Source: Thiohalophilus sp046483665 (GTDB lineage Bacteria; Pseudomonadota; Gammaproteobacteria; UBA6429; Thiohalophilaceae). From it: a stretch of DNA of 60,342 nt. Made by a program: the position numbers and the translations under genes. The notes under the pieces were generated by a model. That model saw only the letters and a list, made by a program, of their open reading frames with translations, was not told the origin of the DNA and did no database searches. This document shows positions 16,294-25,054 of this stretch, in pieces. The stretch lies in assembly GCF_046483665.1 (NCBI RefSeq), contig NZ_JAWOCR010000041.1, positions 1 to 60,342 of the forward strand. The letters run 5' to 3'. How positions within the stretch are numbered: the stretch's first letter is position 1; every line of letters starts with the position of its first letter.

Positions 16294-17247
16294 ATGAGTT
16301 ATGTTGATGTTTTCAATGGTGACGCTGACGGTATTTGTGCTTTGCACCAGCTTCGCCTGGCCAGTCCACAGAAAAGCCAGCTGGTCACCGGCATCAAACG
16401 GGACGTCAGCCTGTTGCAAAAGGTGCAGGCCGGTAGCGGGGATGAAGTGAACGTACTGGATATTTCACTGGATAAAAACCGTGATGATCTGCACCGGCTG
16501 CTGGAAGCCGGTGCCCGGGTACGTTATTTCGATCATCATTACGCCGGGGAAATTCCGCAGCATGCGGCACTGGAAACACATATTGATACTGACGCCAACG
16601 TATGCACCAGTCTGCTGGTCAGCCGTTATCTGGATAGTGCATATCTGGCCTGGGCAGTGACTGCGGCATTTGGCGATAACCTGTACAGCGCCGCACAACA
16701 GGCGGCTGTTCCGCTCGATTTAAGTTCCGAAAAATCGGAACAACTTAAACTGCTGGGTACCTGTCTTAACTATAACGGTTATGGATCGAGTCTTGATGAT
16801 CTGATTTATCATCCGGATGCCCTGTATCGATTGCTGGCGCCATATTCCGACCCGTTTTCCTTTATTCATGAAGAGCCAGGTTATGCGAAATTGCAGCAAG
16901 CCTATCACACAGATTTCGACCGGGTGACGGCAATTACGCCGGATTATGTAGATGACGGACATGCCCTGTATGTACTCCCCGATGCCCGCTGGGCGAGGCG
17001 GGTCAGTGGTGTCTATGCCAACCAGCTGGCACAACAGAATCCGCAGCGGGCCCATGCCTTGTTGACGAACCGTCCGGGAGGGGGTTATGTGGTCAGTGTG
17101 CGTGCGCCCATGAATAACCTGAAGGGAGCCGACGAACTCTGTCGGCAGTTTGAAACCGGGGGTGGACGTCAGGCCGCGGCGGGCATCAATCATTTGCCGA
17201 CAGAGGACTATGATAGATTTGTCGCGGCATTCAGGGTTGCTTTCTGA
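16294..17247 (+). CDS. DHH family phosphoesterase
   Basis: A 317-aa cytosolic phosphoesterase of the DHH/DHHA1 superfamily (RecJ, NrnA and c-di-NMP hydrolase relatives). Metal-binding elements are FNGDADGI near residues 8-15, the DHH motif in RYFDHHYAG near 76-84, and aspartates in HIDTDANVC. The DHHA1 end shows FETGGGRQAAAGI near 286-298. The short length and lack of OB or CBS domains point to a nanoRNase/phosphodiesterase type, but the substrate is uncertain. It is probably co-transcribed with the MBL gene 12 bp upstream. Confidence 0.88.
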   Translation: MSYVDVFNGDADGICALHQLRLASPQKSQLVTGIKRDVSLLQKVQAGSGDEVNVLDISLDKNRDDLHRLLEAGARVRYFDHHYAGEIPQHAALETHIDTDANVCTSLLVSRYLDSAYLAWAVTAAFGDNLYSAAQQAAVPLDLSSEKSEQLKLLGTCLNYNGYGSSLDDLIYHPDALYRLLAPYSDPFSFIHEEPGYAKLQQAYHTDFDRVTAITPDYVDDGHALYVLPDARWARRVSGVYANQLAQQNPQRAHALLTNRPGGGYVVSVRAPMNNLKGADELCRQFETGGGRQAAAGINHLPTEDYDRFVAAFRVAF

Positions 17248-17306
17248 ATCATCGCATTTGTTGAGCGGGCTCCGTTCACGTGGCGCTCCGTAGACGAGGA
17301 TACATT

Positions 17307-17381
17307 ATGCTTAACACAGCGTTCGGGTATCCGGAGCTTATGTTCAAGGCTACGCGAGAGGAATCATGGTTGATACACTGA
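17307..17381 (+). CDS. Possible 24-aa leader peptide overlapping MAT start
   Basis: An ATG with a well-placed GAGGA opens a 24-codon frame (MLNTAFGYPELMFKATREE...) that ends at TGA 17379-17381, 13-15 bases inside the next gene in another frame. Overlapping leader frames can couple or regulate translation. It contains two methionines, but no run of them. It may be chance. Confidence 0.3.
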   Translation: MLNTAFGYPELMFKATREESWLIH

Positions 17382-18571
17382 TCTCGGCACATCCAAATCT
17401 GGACCCGGACGGTTCTGCGGTGGAGGTCGTTGAGCGCAAGGGGCTTGGACATCCCGATACGATTTGCGATGCTCTGGCCGAGAACCTCAGCCTGGCCTTG
17501 TGTCGCTATTACCGGGATCAGTTTGGATTGATCCTGCATCACAATGTTGACAAGGCATTATTGTGGGGCGGCGAATCCAATCCGGCATTCGGGGGTGGCG
17601 AGATCATCAGGCCGATGGAGATCTTCCTGGCCGGGCGCGCGACATCCTGTTATAAAGACGTTGATATCCCGATTGGTGAGCTGGTCGAAGAGACAGTGCA
17701 TCGCTGGTTGCAAAATAATCTGCACGCCTTGCAGGAGACGCCCGCACCGGTGGTGCATCACCTGGTTCGCCATGGCTCACAGGATCTGGTGGAACTCTAT
17801 GAGCGCCAGCAACGTACCGGTATTGCCCTGGCCAATGATACCTCCTGCGGCGTCGGTTATGCCCCGCTCGATGAACTTGAGAAAATTGTATATACCACCG
17901 AACAGCAGCTGAATGCACCACAGGTAAAGCAGCGTTATCCGGTTATTGGCGAGGACATCAAGGTGATGGGTGTGCGTCGTGCCGGTTCGATTGAACTGAC
18001 CGTTGCCTGTGCCATGGTGGATCGGTATGTGCGTGATGCCGATGACTATATGACACACAAACAGCAGATAGTCGAACTGGTGCAACAGCAAACAGCAGGA
18101 ATGACCGATCTTTCCTTGCAGGTTAATCTGAATACCGCCGATGTTCCTGAACAGGGCAGTTTCTATCTCACGGTGACAGGCACCTCGGCAGAAGCCGGTG
18201 ATGATGGCGAGGTTGGCCGGGGGAATCGCACCAACGGCCTGATTACACCCTATCGCCCCATGAACATGGAAGCAGCCGCCGGCAAAAATCCGGTAACCCA
18301 TGTTGGCAAATTATATAATCTTACCGCACAACGCCTGGCAGCAGATCTGGTCAGGGAGTTAACCGGGGTACTGGCGGCCCAGTGTTTTCTGGTCAGCCGC
18401 ATTGGCCAGCCGGTTCGTGAACCATGGGTTGTGGAAGTGCGTCTGCAACTGGCTGACGGGGCCGAACTGGAACCACTCCGCTCCCGGGTGGATGCCATCG
18501 CCCGCTCCCGGCTGGAACAGATCGATCAACTGCAGGACGAGTTATTACACGCCGTAATTCCGGTTTATTAA
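17366..18571 (+). CDS. Methionine adenosyltransferase, archaeal type
   Basis: A 401-aa enzyme that makes S-adenosylmethionine from methionine and ATP. It belongs to the archaeal AdoMet synthetase family (PF01941), which is only distantly related to bacterial MetK. Family landmarks are VVERKGLGHPDTICDALAE near residues 21-39, LHHNVDKALL near 56, FGGGEIIRPMEI near 73-84, ANDTSCGVGYAPLDELE near 155-171, GEDIKVMG near 194-201, VTGTSAEAGDDGEVGRGNR near 270-288 and MEAAAGKNPVTHVGK near 301-315. All are present, so it should be active. GAGAGGA precedes the ATG. An aldo/keto reductase follows after 19 bp. Confidence 0.94.
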   Translation: MVDTLISAHPNLDPDGSAVEVVERKGLGHPDTICDALAENLSLALCRYYRDQFGLILHHNVDKALLWGGESNPAFGGGEIIRPMEIFLAGRATSCYKDVDIPIGELVEETVHRWLQNNLHALQETPAPVVHHLVRHGSQDLVELYERQQRTGIALANDTSCGVGYAPLDELEKIVYTTEQQLNAPQVKQRYPVIGEDIKVMGVRRAGSIELTVACAMVDRYVRDADDYMTHKQQIVELVQQQTAGMTDLSLQVNLNTADVPEQGSFYLTVTGTSAEAGDDGEVGRGNRTNGLITPYRPMNMEAAAGKNPVTHVGKLYNLTAQRLAADLVRELTGVLAAQCFLVSRIGQPVREPWVVEVRLQLADGAELEPLRSRVDAIARSRLEQIDQLQDELLHAVIPVY

Positions 18572-18590
18572 ACCCACGAGCAAACGAATC

Positions 18591-19532
18591 ATGTCGAAGC
18601 GAGGTCGGTATATTTCCCTGAGTCGGCGACACCTGTTGCAGCAGGCCCTGGCTCTGGCCCTGAGTCTGAATCTACCGCGTACCGGTTGGGCTGACAAGCC
18701 AAAAAAAATTCTCAGGCAGATTCCATCCAGTGGCGAAACTCTCCCGGCCATCGGCATGGGAACATGGCTCACCTTTGGTATCGATCTCGATGATCGCGCC
18801 GCGTTGCGTACTCGTACGGCCATTCTCAAAACCTTCTTTGATCTGGGCGGGGAGGTTATCGATTCCTCGCCCATGTACGGCACGGCGGAAGAAGTTCTCG
18901 GTGAATGTCTGAAAAAGCTGGAAGCGACGCCCGCCCTGTTCGCTGCCACCAAGGTCTGGACTTCGGGCTGGCGTGCCGGTGTGCGGCAGATGGAGCGTTC
19001 CGGACTGTTATGGGACGTAGAACGGTTCGATCTGATGCAGGTGCATAATCTGCTTGATTGGGAGACGCACCTGGCGACGCTCAAGGAGTGGAAAGCGGCG
19101 GGACGAATCCGGTATCTGGGTGTAACCACGTCGCACGGACGGCGCCATGCAGAACTGTCCCGGATCATGGAAACGGAACCGCTCGATTTTGTGCAGCTGA
19201 CCTACAATCTGCTGGATCGGGAGGCAGAGCAACGTCTCTTGCCGCAGGCAAAGGAGCGCGGCATTGCTGTGCTGGTCAACCGACCGTTTCAGGGCGGCAG
19301 GTTGTTCAATCGTTTCGCATCACAATCATTACCAGGCTGGGCGTCGGCGATCGATTGTACGACCTGGGCCCAGTTTTTCCTCAAATTCATTATTTCGCAT
19401 CCGGCTGTGACCTGCGCGATTCCGGCGACCTCGCAGGTGGAACATATGCGCGAGAACATGGGGGCCTGTTACGGGCGTTTGCCGGATGCAAAGCTGCGAC
19501 AACGTATGCTCGAGTATGTTCGCGGTCTGTAA
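18591..19532 (+). CDS. Tat-exported aldo/keto reductase
   Basis: A 313-aa aldo/keto reductase. The N-terminus LSRRHLLQQALALALSLNLPRTGWA is a twin-arginine signal (S-R-R-H-L-L), so the folded NADP-binding enzyme would be exported. The catalytic tetrad is recognisable: Asp and Tyr in VIDSSPMYGTAEE near residues 85-97, Lys in AATKVW near 121, His in MQVHN near 147. The substrate is unknown. It lies 19 bp after the archaeal-type methionine adenosyltransferase. Export of an NAD(P)H enzyme is unusual but known for this group. Confidence 0.88.
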   Translation: MSKRGRYISLSRRHLLQQALALALSLNLPRTGWADKPKKILRQIPSSGETLPAIGMGTWLTFGIDLDDRAALRTRTAILKTFFDLGGEVIDSSPMYGTAEEVLGECLKKLEATPALFAATKVWTSGWRAGVRQMERSGLLWDVERFDLMQVHNLLDWETHLATLKEWKAAGRIRYLGVTTSHGRRHAELSRIMETEPLDFVQLTYNLLDREAEQRLLPQAKERGIAVLVNRPFQGGRLFNRFASQSLPGWASAIDCTTWAQFFLKFIISHPAVTCAIPATSQVEHMRENMGACYGRLPDAKLRQRMLEYVRGL

Positions 19533-19982
19533 TCGCCAATATTGGCAGCTATACCCCCGGCAGCAGGCTGTGACGGATTCGAACAGGACGTTCGCATGAC
19601 GTTGTCTTCACTGTCGTTGCGTTTTAACTTGAATGGCACACGCGAGATGATGAGCTCTCTGGCATCCTCGATGTTACGCGGTTTGCCACCGGTAACAATA
19701 CCTCCCCATAAGTGACGACATAATGAAACAGGCCCGACTTGTTATGTTTTCCGAAACGCTGCCCCGGCCAAGATTTTCTTCTGCTCTGCGGCTTCTCCTT
19801 ATCGGGAATTGTGTTGCACCGGTATACGAGGATAGATCAGAGACGGACCACTTCAAGCCATTTGCGTCTTGCAGCTAGCGTGTTTGCAGGATCAAATCAA
19901 GCCGATTTAAAAACCTGCCCCGGCGATGGCTTTGTTAAGATCCGGACTCTGTTTTGAATCAAATTTTCAGGTTGTTTACTGT
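19533..19982. other. Intergenic region with no supported gene
   Basis: 450 bp between the reductase and tex. A 51-codon frame (19723-19878, MKQARLVMF...) has no ribosome site and I do not recognise it. The stretch may be an eroded gene. No clear terminator or promoter stands out. Confidence 0.5.
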
Positions 19983-22310
19983 ATGAACATTATTCAACGA
20001 CTTGCCGAAGAACTTGGCGTCAGGCCGGTTCAGGTCGAGGCTACGGTGCGTTTGCTGGACGATGGGGCGACCGTGCCGTTCATTGCCCGTTATCGCAAGG
20101 AGGCTACAGCCGGTCTTGATGATACCCAGTTGCGTCAGCTCGATGAGCGGCTGGGCTATTTACGGGAGCTCGAGGACCGTCGTACCAGCGTGATCGAATC
20201 GATTCGCGAGCAGGGCAAGCTGACCGGGGAACTGCAAACAGCTCTGGCGGAAGCCGAGACCAAGACCCGGCTGGAAGATCTTTACGCTCCATACAAACCC
20301 AAACGCCGGACCCGGGCGCAGATCGCCCGTGAAGCCGGGCTGGAACCCTTGCTCGATACGCTACTCGAGGATCCCAACCGGGATCCGTTGTCACTGGCCG
20401 GTGAGTACCTCAACCCCGATGTCGGGGTGGAGGAAGCCGACGCCGCGCTGGAAGGGGCCCGGCAGATATTCATGGAGCGCGCCGCCGAACAGGCCGATCT
20501 GGTCGGGCAACTGCGCGAGCGGCTCTGGGACAGGGGCCAGATGGTGGCCCGGGTAGCGCCCGGCGAGGAGCAAAAGGGAGCCAAGTTCTCTGACTACTTT
20601 GATTACAGTGAAGCGCTGAAAAAGATCCCCTCGCACCGGGCGCTGGCGTTGTTTCGCGGTCGTACCGAAGGCGTGTTGCGCCTGAAGTTAATGGTGCCCG
20701 CTCAGGATGATCTCGAGAATGTTGCCGCCATGGGGCTTTGCGATGCCATGGTAGCCAGCCATTTCGGGCTGCGCGATGCGGGCCGGGCCGCAGATGGCTG
20801 GTTACTGGAGTCAGCTCGCTGGGCCTGGCGGGTAAAGCTGTCGTTGCAGATGGAAAGTGAACTGTTCATGCGCCTGCGCGAGAGCGCCGAGGAAGAGGCG
20901 ATCCGCGTTTTCGGTGAAAACCTGCGTGATCTGCTGCTGGCCGCACCAGCCGGCACACGTACTACCATGGGGCTGGATCCCGGTCTGCGCACCGGCGTCA
21001 AAGTTGTGGTGGTGGATCAGACTGGCAAACTGGTCGCCTCGACCACGATTTTCCCGCATCCGCCCAAGAAGCAATGGCAGGCATCGATCGAGACTCTGGC
21101 CGGACTGATCCGGGAACATCAGGTGGCACTGATCAGCATCGGCAACGGCACCGCATCGCGGGAGACCGACAGGCTGGTGCAGGAGCTGGTGCGTCAGTAT
21201 CCCCAGCCCGCCGTTCATTCGCTGATGGTCAGTGAAGCCGGCGCCTCGGTCTACTCGGCCTCGGAGCTGGCGGCCAGGGAGTTTCCCGAGCTGGATGTGT
21301 CCTATCGCGGCGCGGTCTCCATTGCCCGGCGCCTGCAGGATCCGCTGGCGGAGCTGGTCAAGATCGACGCCAAATCGATTGGTGTCGGCCAGTATCAACA
21401 TGACGTCAACCAGGGCAAGCTGGCCCGCCAGCTCGAGGCCGTGGTGGAGGATTGTGTGAATGCCGTGGGGGTGGAAATCAATACCGCCTCGGCGCCGCTA
21501 TTATCACAAGTGGCAGGATTGAGTGACTTGCTGGCGGCCAATATTGTCGCGCATCGGGAACAACACGGCGCATTCTCAGATCGCCAGCAGTTACTGGAGG
21601 TAGCGCGACTGGGCCCGCGGGCCTTTGAGCAGGCCGCCGGGTTTTTGCGGATTCGTGATGGCCGCAATCCGCTGGATGCCTCGGCGGTACATCCCGAAGC
21701 TTATCCGGTGGTCGAACGCATTCTGAAACATAATGGCCGGGAGATTCACTCGCTGATCGGCGACAGCCGTTTTCTTAACAGCCTGGCGGCCAATGACTAC
21801 ATCGACGAGCGGTTTGGCGAGCCCACGGTACGCGATATTATCGCCGAGCTGGACAAGCCGGGGCGGGATCCCCGCCCCGAGTTCAAGACTGCCAGTTTCA
21901 AGGAAGGCGTGGAGACCCTCAAGGATCTGAAACCGGGTATGCTACTCGAAGGGGTGATCAGCAACGTGACCAACTTCGGGGCCTTTGTCGATATCGGCGT
22001 TCATCAGGATGGTCTGGTCCACATTTCGGCCCTGGCCGATCGTTTCGTGCGCGATCCGCGCGAAGTGGTCAGAGCCGGTCAGGTCGTCAAGGTCAAGGTG
22101 ATGGAAGTGGACATTGCCCGTAACCGGGTGGGATTATCAATGCGCCTGACGGATGAGCCCGGCAAACCGGCGGGCGGGCCACGGGATAGTAATTCCCGCA
22201 GCAAGCCACGGACCAGTAAAAAGCCCGCCAAAACGGACAGGCAGCCGGCTGGCAAGCAGGCCAATACCACCATGGCCGCCGCGTTCGCCAAACTGAAGGA
22301 GTCTTCCTGA
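19983..22310 (+). CDS. tex: Tex, S1-domain RNA-binding transcription accessory protein
   Basis: A 775-aa nucleic-acid-binding protein of the Tex/Spt6-like family, affecting transcription and RNA handling. In order: a helical N-terminal region (VPFIARYRKEATAGLDD near residues 36-52; EDLYAPYKPKRRTR near 100), a YqgF/RNase H-like domain (TTMGLDPGLRTGVKVVVVD near 327), a helix-hairpin-helix part (LLAANIVAHREQHG and LGPRAFEQAAGFLRI), and an S1 domain (VISNVTNFGAFVDIGVHQDGLVHIS near 660-684). A basic low-complexity tail (SRSKPRTSKKPAK) follows. The ATG at 19983 is the family start; the frame extends upstream. Confidence 0.95.
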   Translation: MNIIQRLAEELGVRPVQVEATVRLLDDGATVPFIARYRKEATAGLDDTQLRQLDERLGYLRELEDRRTSVIESIREQGKLTGELQTALAEAETKTRLEDLYAPYKPKRRTRAQIAREAGLEPLLDTLLEDPNRDPLSLAGEYLNPDVGVEEADAALEGARQIFMERAAEQADLVGQLRERLWDRGQMVARVAPGEEQKGAKFSDYFDYSEALKKIPSHRALALFRGRTEGVLRLKLMVPAQDDLENVAAMGLCDAMVASHFGLRDAGRAADGWLLESARWAWRVKLSLQMESELFMRLRESAEEEAIRVFGENLRDLLLAAPAGTRTTMGLDPGLRTGVKVVVVDQTGKLVASTTIFPHPPKKQWQASIETLAGLIREHQVALISIGNGTASRETDRLVQELVRQYPQPAVHSLMVSEAGASVYSASELAAREFPELDVSYRGAVSIARRLQDPLAELVKIDAKSIGVGQYQHDVNQGKLARQLEAVVEDCVNAVGVEINTASAPLLSQVAGLSDLLAANIVAHREQHGAFSDRQQLLEVARLGPRAFEQAAGFLRIRDGRNPLDASAVHPEAYPVVERILKHNGREIHSLIGDSRFLNSLAANDYIDERFGEPTVRDIIAELDKPGRDPRPEFKTASFKEGVETLKDLKPGMLLEGVISNVTNFGAFVDIGVHQDGLVHISALADRFVRDPREVVRAGQVVKVKVMEVDIARNRVGLSMRLTDEPGKPAGGPRDSNSRSKPRTSKKPAKTDRQPAGKQANTTMAAAFAKLKESS

Positions 22311-22349
22311 GGGGACAAGGTTGACGGTGAAGGATTGATGGCGGGGTTG

Positions 22350-22377
22350 CTTGAAATTTCACTTTGCACCCCCTAAT
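22350..22377 (+). promoter_or_regulatory. Sigma-32-type promoter of cbpA-cbpM
   Basis: CTTGAAA (22350-22356), 12-13 bases, then CCCCCTAAT (22369-22377). This is nearly the heat-shock consensus, 33 bp before the cbpA start. Confidence 0.75.
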
Positions 22378-22409
22378 CATAAGAAAGCTGTATTTAACGG
22401 GAGCCGAAG

Positions 22410-23339
22410 GTGGAATATAAGGATTATTATCAGATACTGGGCGTTGAGCGCGACGCCACACAGGATGAGATCAAACGCGCCTATCGCAAGTTGGCGCGTA
22501 AGTATCACCCTGATGTCAGCAAGGAAGCGGATGCCGAGGAGCGTTTCAAGGAGATGGCGGAAGCCTATGAAGTGCTCAAGGATCCCGAAAAGCGCGCCGC
22601 TTATGATCAGCTGGGCGCCAACTGGCAGGGTGGCCAGGATTTTCGGCCGCCGCCGGACTGGGATGCCGGATTTGAATTCAGCGGCAGGGGAGGCGCCGGC
22701 GCCGCATCCTTCAGCGACTTTTTTGAAACGCTGTTCGGCCAGCATGGCGGTATGGGCGACGCCGGCTTTCGCAGCCGCGGGGAAGATCATCATGCCCGGG
22801 TATTGATCGATGTGGAGGATGCTTTCCACGGTACGGTGCGTAATCTGACTCTGCAGGCGCCGGAAGTAGACCCGCAGGGGCATGTGCGGACCCGCGAACG
22901 CAGTTTGAACGTACGCATTCCCAGGGGAGTCTGTCAGGGGCAGCACATCCGTCTCGCGGGACAGGGTCATCCCGGTATGGGCGGCGGACAGTCCGGCGAC
23001 CTGTATCTGGAAGTGGACTTCAAACCGCATCCGTTATATCGCGTCGAAGGCCGGGATATTTATCTGGATCTGCCACTGGCGCCCTGGGAAGCGGCGCTGG
23101 GGGCCCGGGTCAAGGTGCCGACGCCCGATGGTCAAGTGGATATGCGGATTCCGGCCAATTCCCAGAGCGGCAGCAAGTTGCGGCTCAAGGGCCGGGGTAT
23201 CCCGGGCAAAACACCGGGCGATCTCTTTGTCACCTTGAAAATTATCCAGCCTCCGGCCGAGAGTGACAAGGCGAAGCACTTTTATCAGCAAATGGCCGAG
23301 GAATTCGACTTTAACCCGCGTGCCGGGATGGGAGTGTGA
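22410..23339 (+). CDS. cbpA: Curved-DNA-binding J-domain co-chaperone CbpA
   Basis: A 309-aa DnaJ-like co-chaperone that stimulates DnaK and binds DNA. The J domain occupies residues 1-70 with the HPD motif in KYHPDVSK near 31. A Gly/Phe-rich linker follows (FEFSGRGGAGAASFSDFFETLFG). Two C-terminal beta domains (RSLNVRIPRGVCQGQHIRLAGQG; GRDIYLDLPLAPWEAALGA) follow, with no zinc-finger, as in CbpA rather than DnaJ. The start is GTG at 22410 after GGGAGC. It is paired with cbpM 3 bp downstream and preceded by a heat-shock-type promoter. Confidence 0.95.
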   Translation: MEYKDYYQILGVERDATQDEIKRAYRKLARKYHPDVSKEADAEERFKEMAEAYEVLKDPEKRAAYDQLGANWQGGQDFRPPPDWDAGFEFSGRGGAGAASFSDFFETLFGQHGGMGDAGFRSRGEDHHARVLIDVEDAFHGTVRNLTLQAPEVDPQGHVRTRERSLNVRIPRGVCQGQHIRLAGQGHPGMGGGQSGDLYLEVDFKPHPLYRVEGRDIYLDLPLAPWEAALGARVKVPTPDGQVDMRIPANSQSGSKLRLKGRGIPGKTPGDLFVTLKIIQPPAESDKAKHFYQQMAEEFDFNPRAGMGV

Positions 23340-23342
23340 ATC

Positions 23343-23660
23343 ATGACGGGGCAGCAGGAACCGCTTTCCGGTATCATTCTCGATGAAACGACGACACTGA
23401 CGCTGGATGATCTCAGTGGCGCCTGCCGGGTCGAACGTGACGCCATCGTGGCACTGGTCGAGGAGGGAATTGTTGAACCCTTCGACCTGGAAACGGCCGA
23501 GTGGCAATTTGTGGCCAGTCAGTTGCCTCGCGTGCGAGCCGCCATGCACCTGTATCATGACCTGGAGCTTAACCTTGCCGGCGTCGCCCTGGCACTGGAA
23601 TTGCTGGATGAGGTCAGCGAATTACGCTCACGCCTGCGTCAGTTTGAATCATCTTTTTAA
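23343..23660 (+). CDS. cbpM: Chaperone modulator CbpM
   Basis: A 105-aa MerR-like helical protein that binds the CbpA J domain and inhibits its co-chaperone and DNA-binding activity. The conserved pieces are LDDLSGACRVERDAIVALVEEGIVEP near residues 20-45, then LPRVRAAMHLYHDLELNLAGVALALELLDEV near 61-91. It immediately follows cbpA, as in E. coli. Confidence 0.92.
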   Translation: MTGQQEPLSGIILDETTTLTLDDLSGACRVERDAIVALVEEGIVEPFDLETAEWQFVASQLPRVRAAMHLYHDLELNLAGVALALELLDEVSELRSRLRQFESSF

Positions 23661-23680
23661 TAACATCGTCGGAAAGTGTA

Positions 23681-24643
23681 GTGACTGATCCCAAAGCCGC
23701 TCTGAAAGAGAGCATTGTTCGTCAGCGCGAATCGCTGAGAAAATTACTGCAATACCCCCTGTATGAAATCGCCGAAGCCTGCAGCCGGGTATGGGGTGAT
23801 CGCCGGGCGATAGATGCGGTATTGCAGGAGAAGCTGGACAGGGTACCTAACTGCAAGTATCTGTATGCAATGGATACAGATGCGGTCCAGATAAGCGACA
23901 ATGTTTCACGCGAAGGGATTTTTGAAAATGATTTTGGCCGGGATCGCTCTGCACGCCCTTATATGTGCGAGGCGGTTCCCAGCTCTGGGTTTCTCTTGTC
24001 CGATGCCTATATCAGTTTGCGTGCCATGCGTCCCTCGTTAACAGCGATTCAGCTGGTGCGAAATGATGACGGCAAGGTTCTGGGTTTTCTTGGCGCTGAT
24101 TTTGACCTGCGTGATCTTCCCTTGACCCGTGAACTTTACGAGGAGCCGCGTTACTGGCAACAAATCAAGGGCGATCCTTCGATTCGGGGTACGGTGTTTC
24201 ACCAGTCACGCGTCGACAGTGAAATGGATAAGAAACTCGATACTGTTCTTTCCGTGGTAGAGGAGTTGATGACCAAGCATGGGGTGTATCATGTGATCCT
24301 CCATTTTTCCAGTAGCCGCGCGATCATCTGGCAAATGGAAGACCCCTATCGTTACCGGCTGCTCGATATCGACTCACTAATTGATCCTGCTATCTGCCTT
24401 GCTTATCCACATCAGTCATATTCGGGTGAAGCGGCAGTTCCGGCTGACAAAATCAGCGAGGTGCTTGAGGCGTTTAAAGTTTTACGTTTTATGGACGAAA
24501 CACTTTATTTACGTTCAGGAACACTGAATATATTCAATGGTCTTGTCGGTCTGACTTTTTCCTGCGATGGTTCTCACTATATTCCTTATGATGAATTTCT
24601 GGACAAGCAGCATGCTTTCTGGGATATAAGCGATAACACCTGA
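23681..24643 (+). CDS. Soluble PDC/Cache-like sensor domain protein
   Basis: A 320-aa protein with a Cache/PDC-type ligand-binding domain in residues about 40-150. Its pattern is CKYLYAMDTDAVQISDNVSR, FGRDRSARPYMCEAV, FLLSDAYISLRAMRPSLTAIQLVRND and GFLGADFDLRDLPL. The rest is a second alpha/beta region of unknown role. There is no signal peptide or membrane helix, so this is a cytosolic Cache protein with no recognised output domain, unlike classic chemoreceptors. The GTG start (23681) follows GGAAAG. It lies 20 bp after cbpM and may share its heat-shock transcript. Confidence 0.7.
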   Translation: MTDPKAALKESIVRQRESLRKLLQYPLYEIAEACSRVWGDRRAIDAVLQEKLDRVPNCKYLYAMDTDAVQISDNVSREGIFENDFGRDRSARPYMCEAVPSSGFLLSDAYISLRAMRPSLTAIQLVRNDDGKVLGFLGADFDLRDLPLTRELYEEPRYWQQIKGDPSIRGTVFHQSRVDSEMDKKLDTVLSVVEELMTKHGVYHVILHFSSSRAIIWQMEDPYRYRLLDIDSLIDPAICLAYPHQSYSGEAAVPADKISEVLEAFKVLRFMDETLYLRSGTLNIFNGLVGLTFSCDGSHYIPYDEFLDKQHAFWDISDNT

Positions 24644-24695
24644 GCCCGATGTGCAGTAGGTTTCTGACTGCCTGTTTTTCATTCATTACGGTAAT

Positions 24696-25034
24696 ATGAT
24701 GCAGTCGCTACTGAGTTTGAAAATAGACGGAAATATCGTGCTTGAGTTTGACCGCAATAGCCGCCTGCCTGGCCGGCAACGTGATTTTCTGAAGAAGATG
24801 GATGAGGATATGGATCGAGGTTTCCTGTTCGCTGGTGAACCTGTTTCGAGTCCGGATAAGCTGCAACGCGCCCGATACGTGGCTATGCATTTATTACAGG
24901 CATTTGATGAAAACAATCAATCCATGATCACTGCCACCTGCGCCTATCTGGTGCAGCGGCTTCCGGACCTCAATACTGTCGAGGTTGAACACGTGATGGG
25001 TGAAATACATCTGCAATTGATTCTGGATCGATAA
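24696..25034 (+). CDS. Hypothetical protein between Cache and J-domain genes
   Basis: A 112-aa soluble protein. It opens LLSLKIDGNIVLEFDRNSRLPGRQRDFLKKMDEDMDRG and continues as helices (ARYVAMHLLQAFDENNQSMITATCAYLVQRLPDL). No known motif was recognised. There are two adjacent ATGs at 24696 and 24699 and no strong ribosome site. Codon use looks like its neighbours. It is 53 bp after the Cache gene and 20 bp before the J-domain gene, so it is likely part of the same operon. Function unknown. Confidence 0.65.
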   Translation: MMQSLLSLKIDGNIVLEFDRNSRLPGRQRDFLKKMDEDMDRGFLFAGEPVSSPDKLQRARYVAMHLLQAFDENNQSMITATCAYLVQRLPDLNTVEVEHVMGEIHLQLILDR

Positions 25035-25054
25035 AGCGGTTTTCCCGCCCGGTT

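Noticed and set aside
19723..19878. 51-codon frame in the gap before tex
   Set aside because: No ribosome site and no recognisable protein; kept only as part of the intergenic description.
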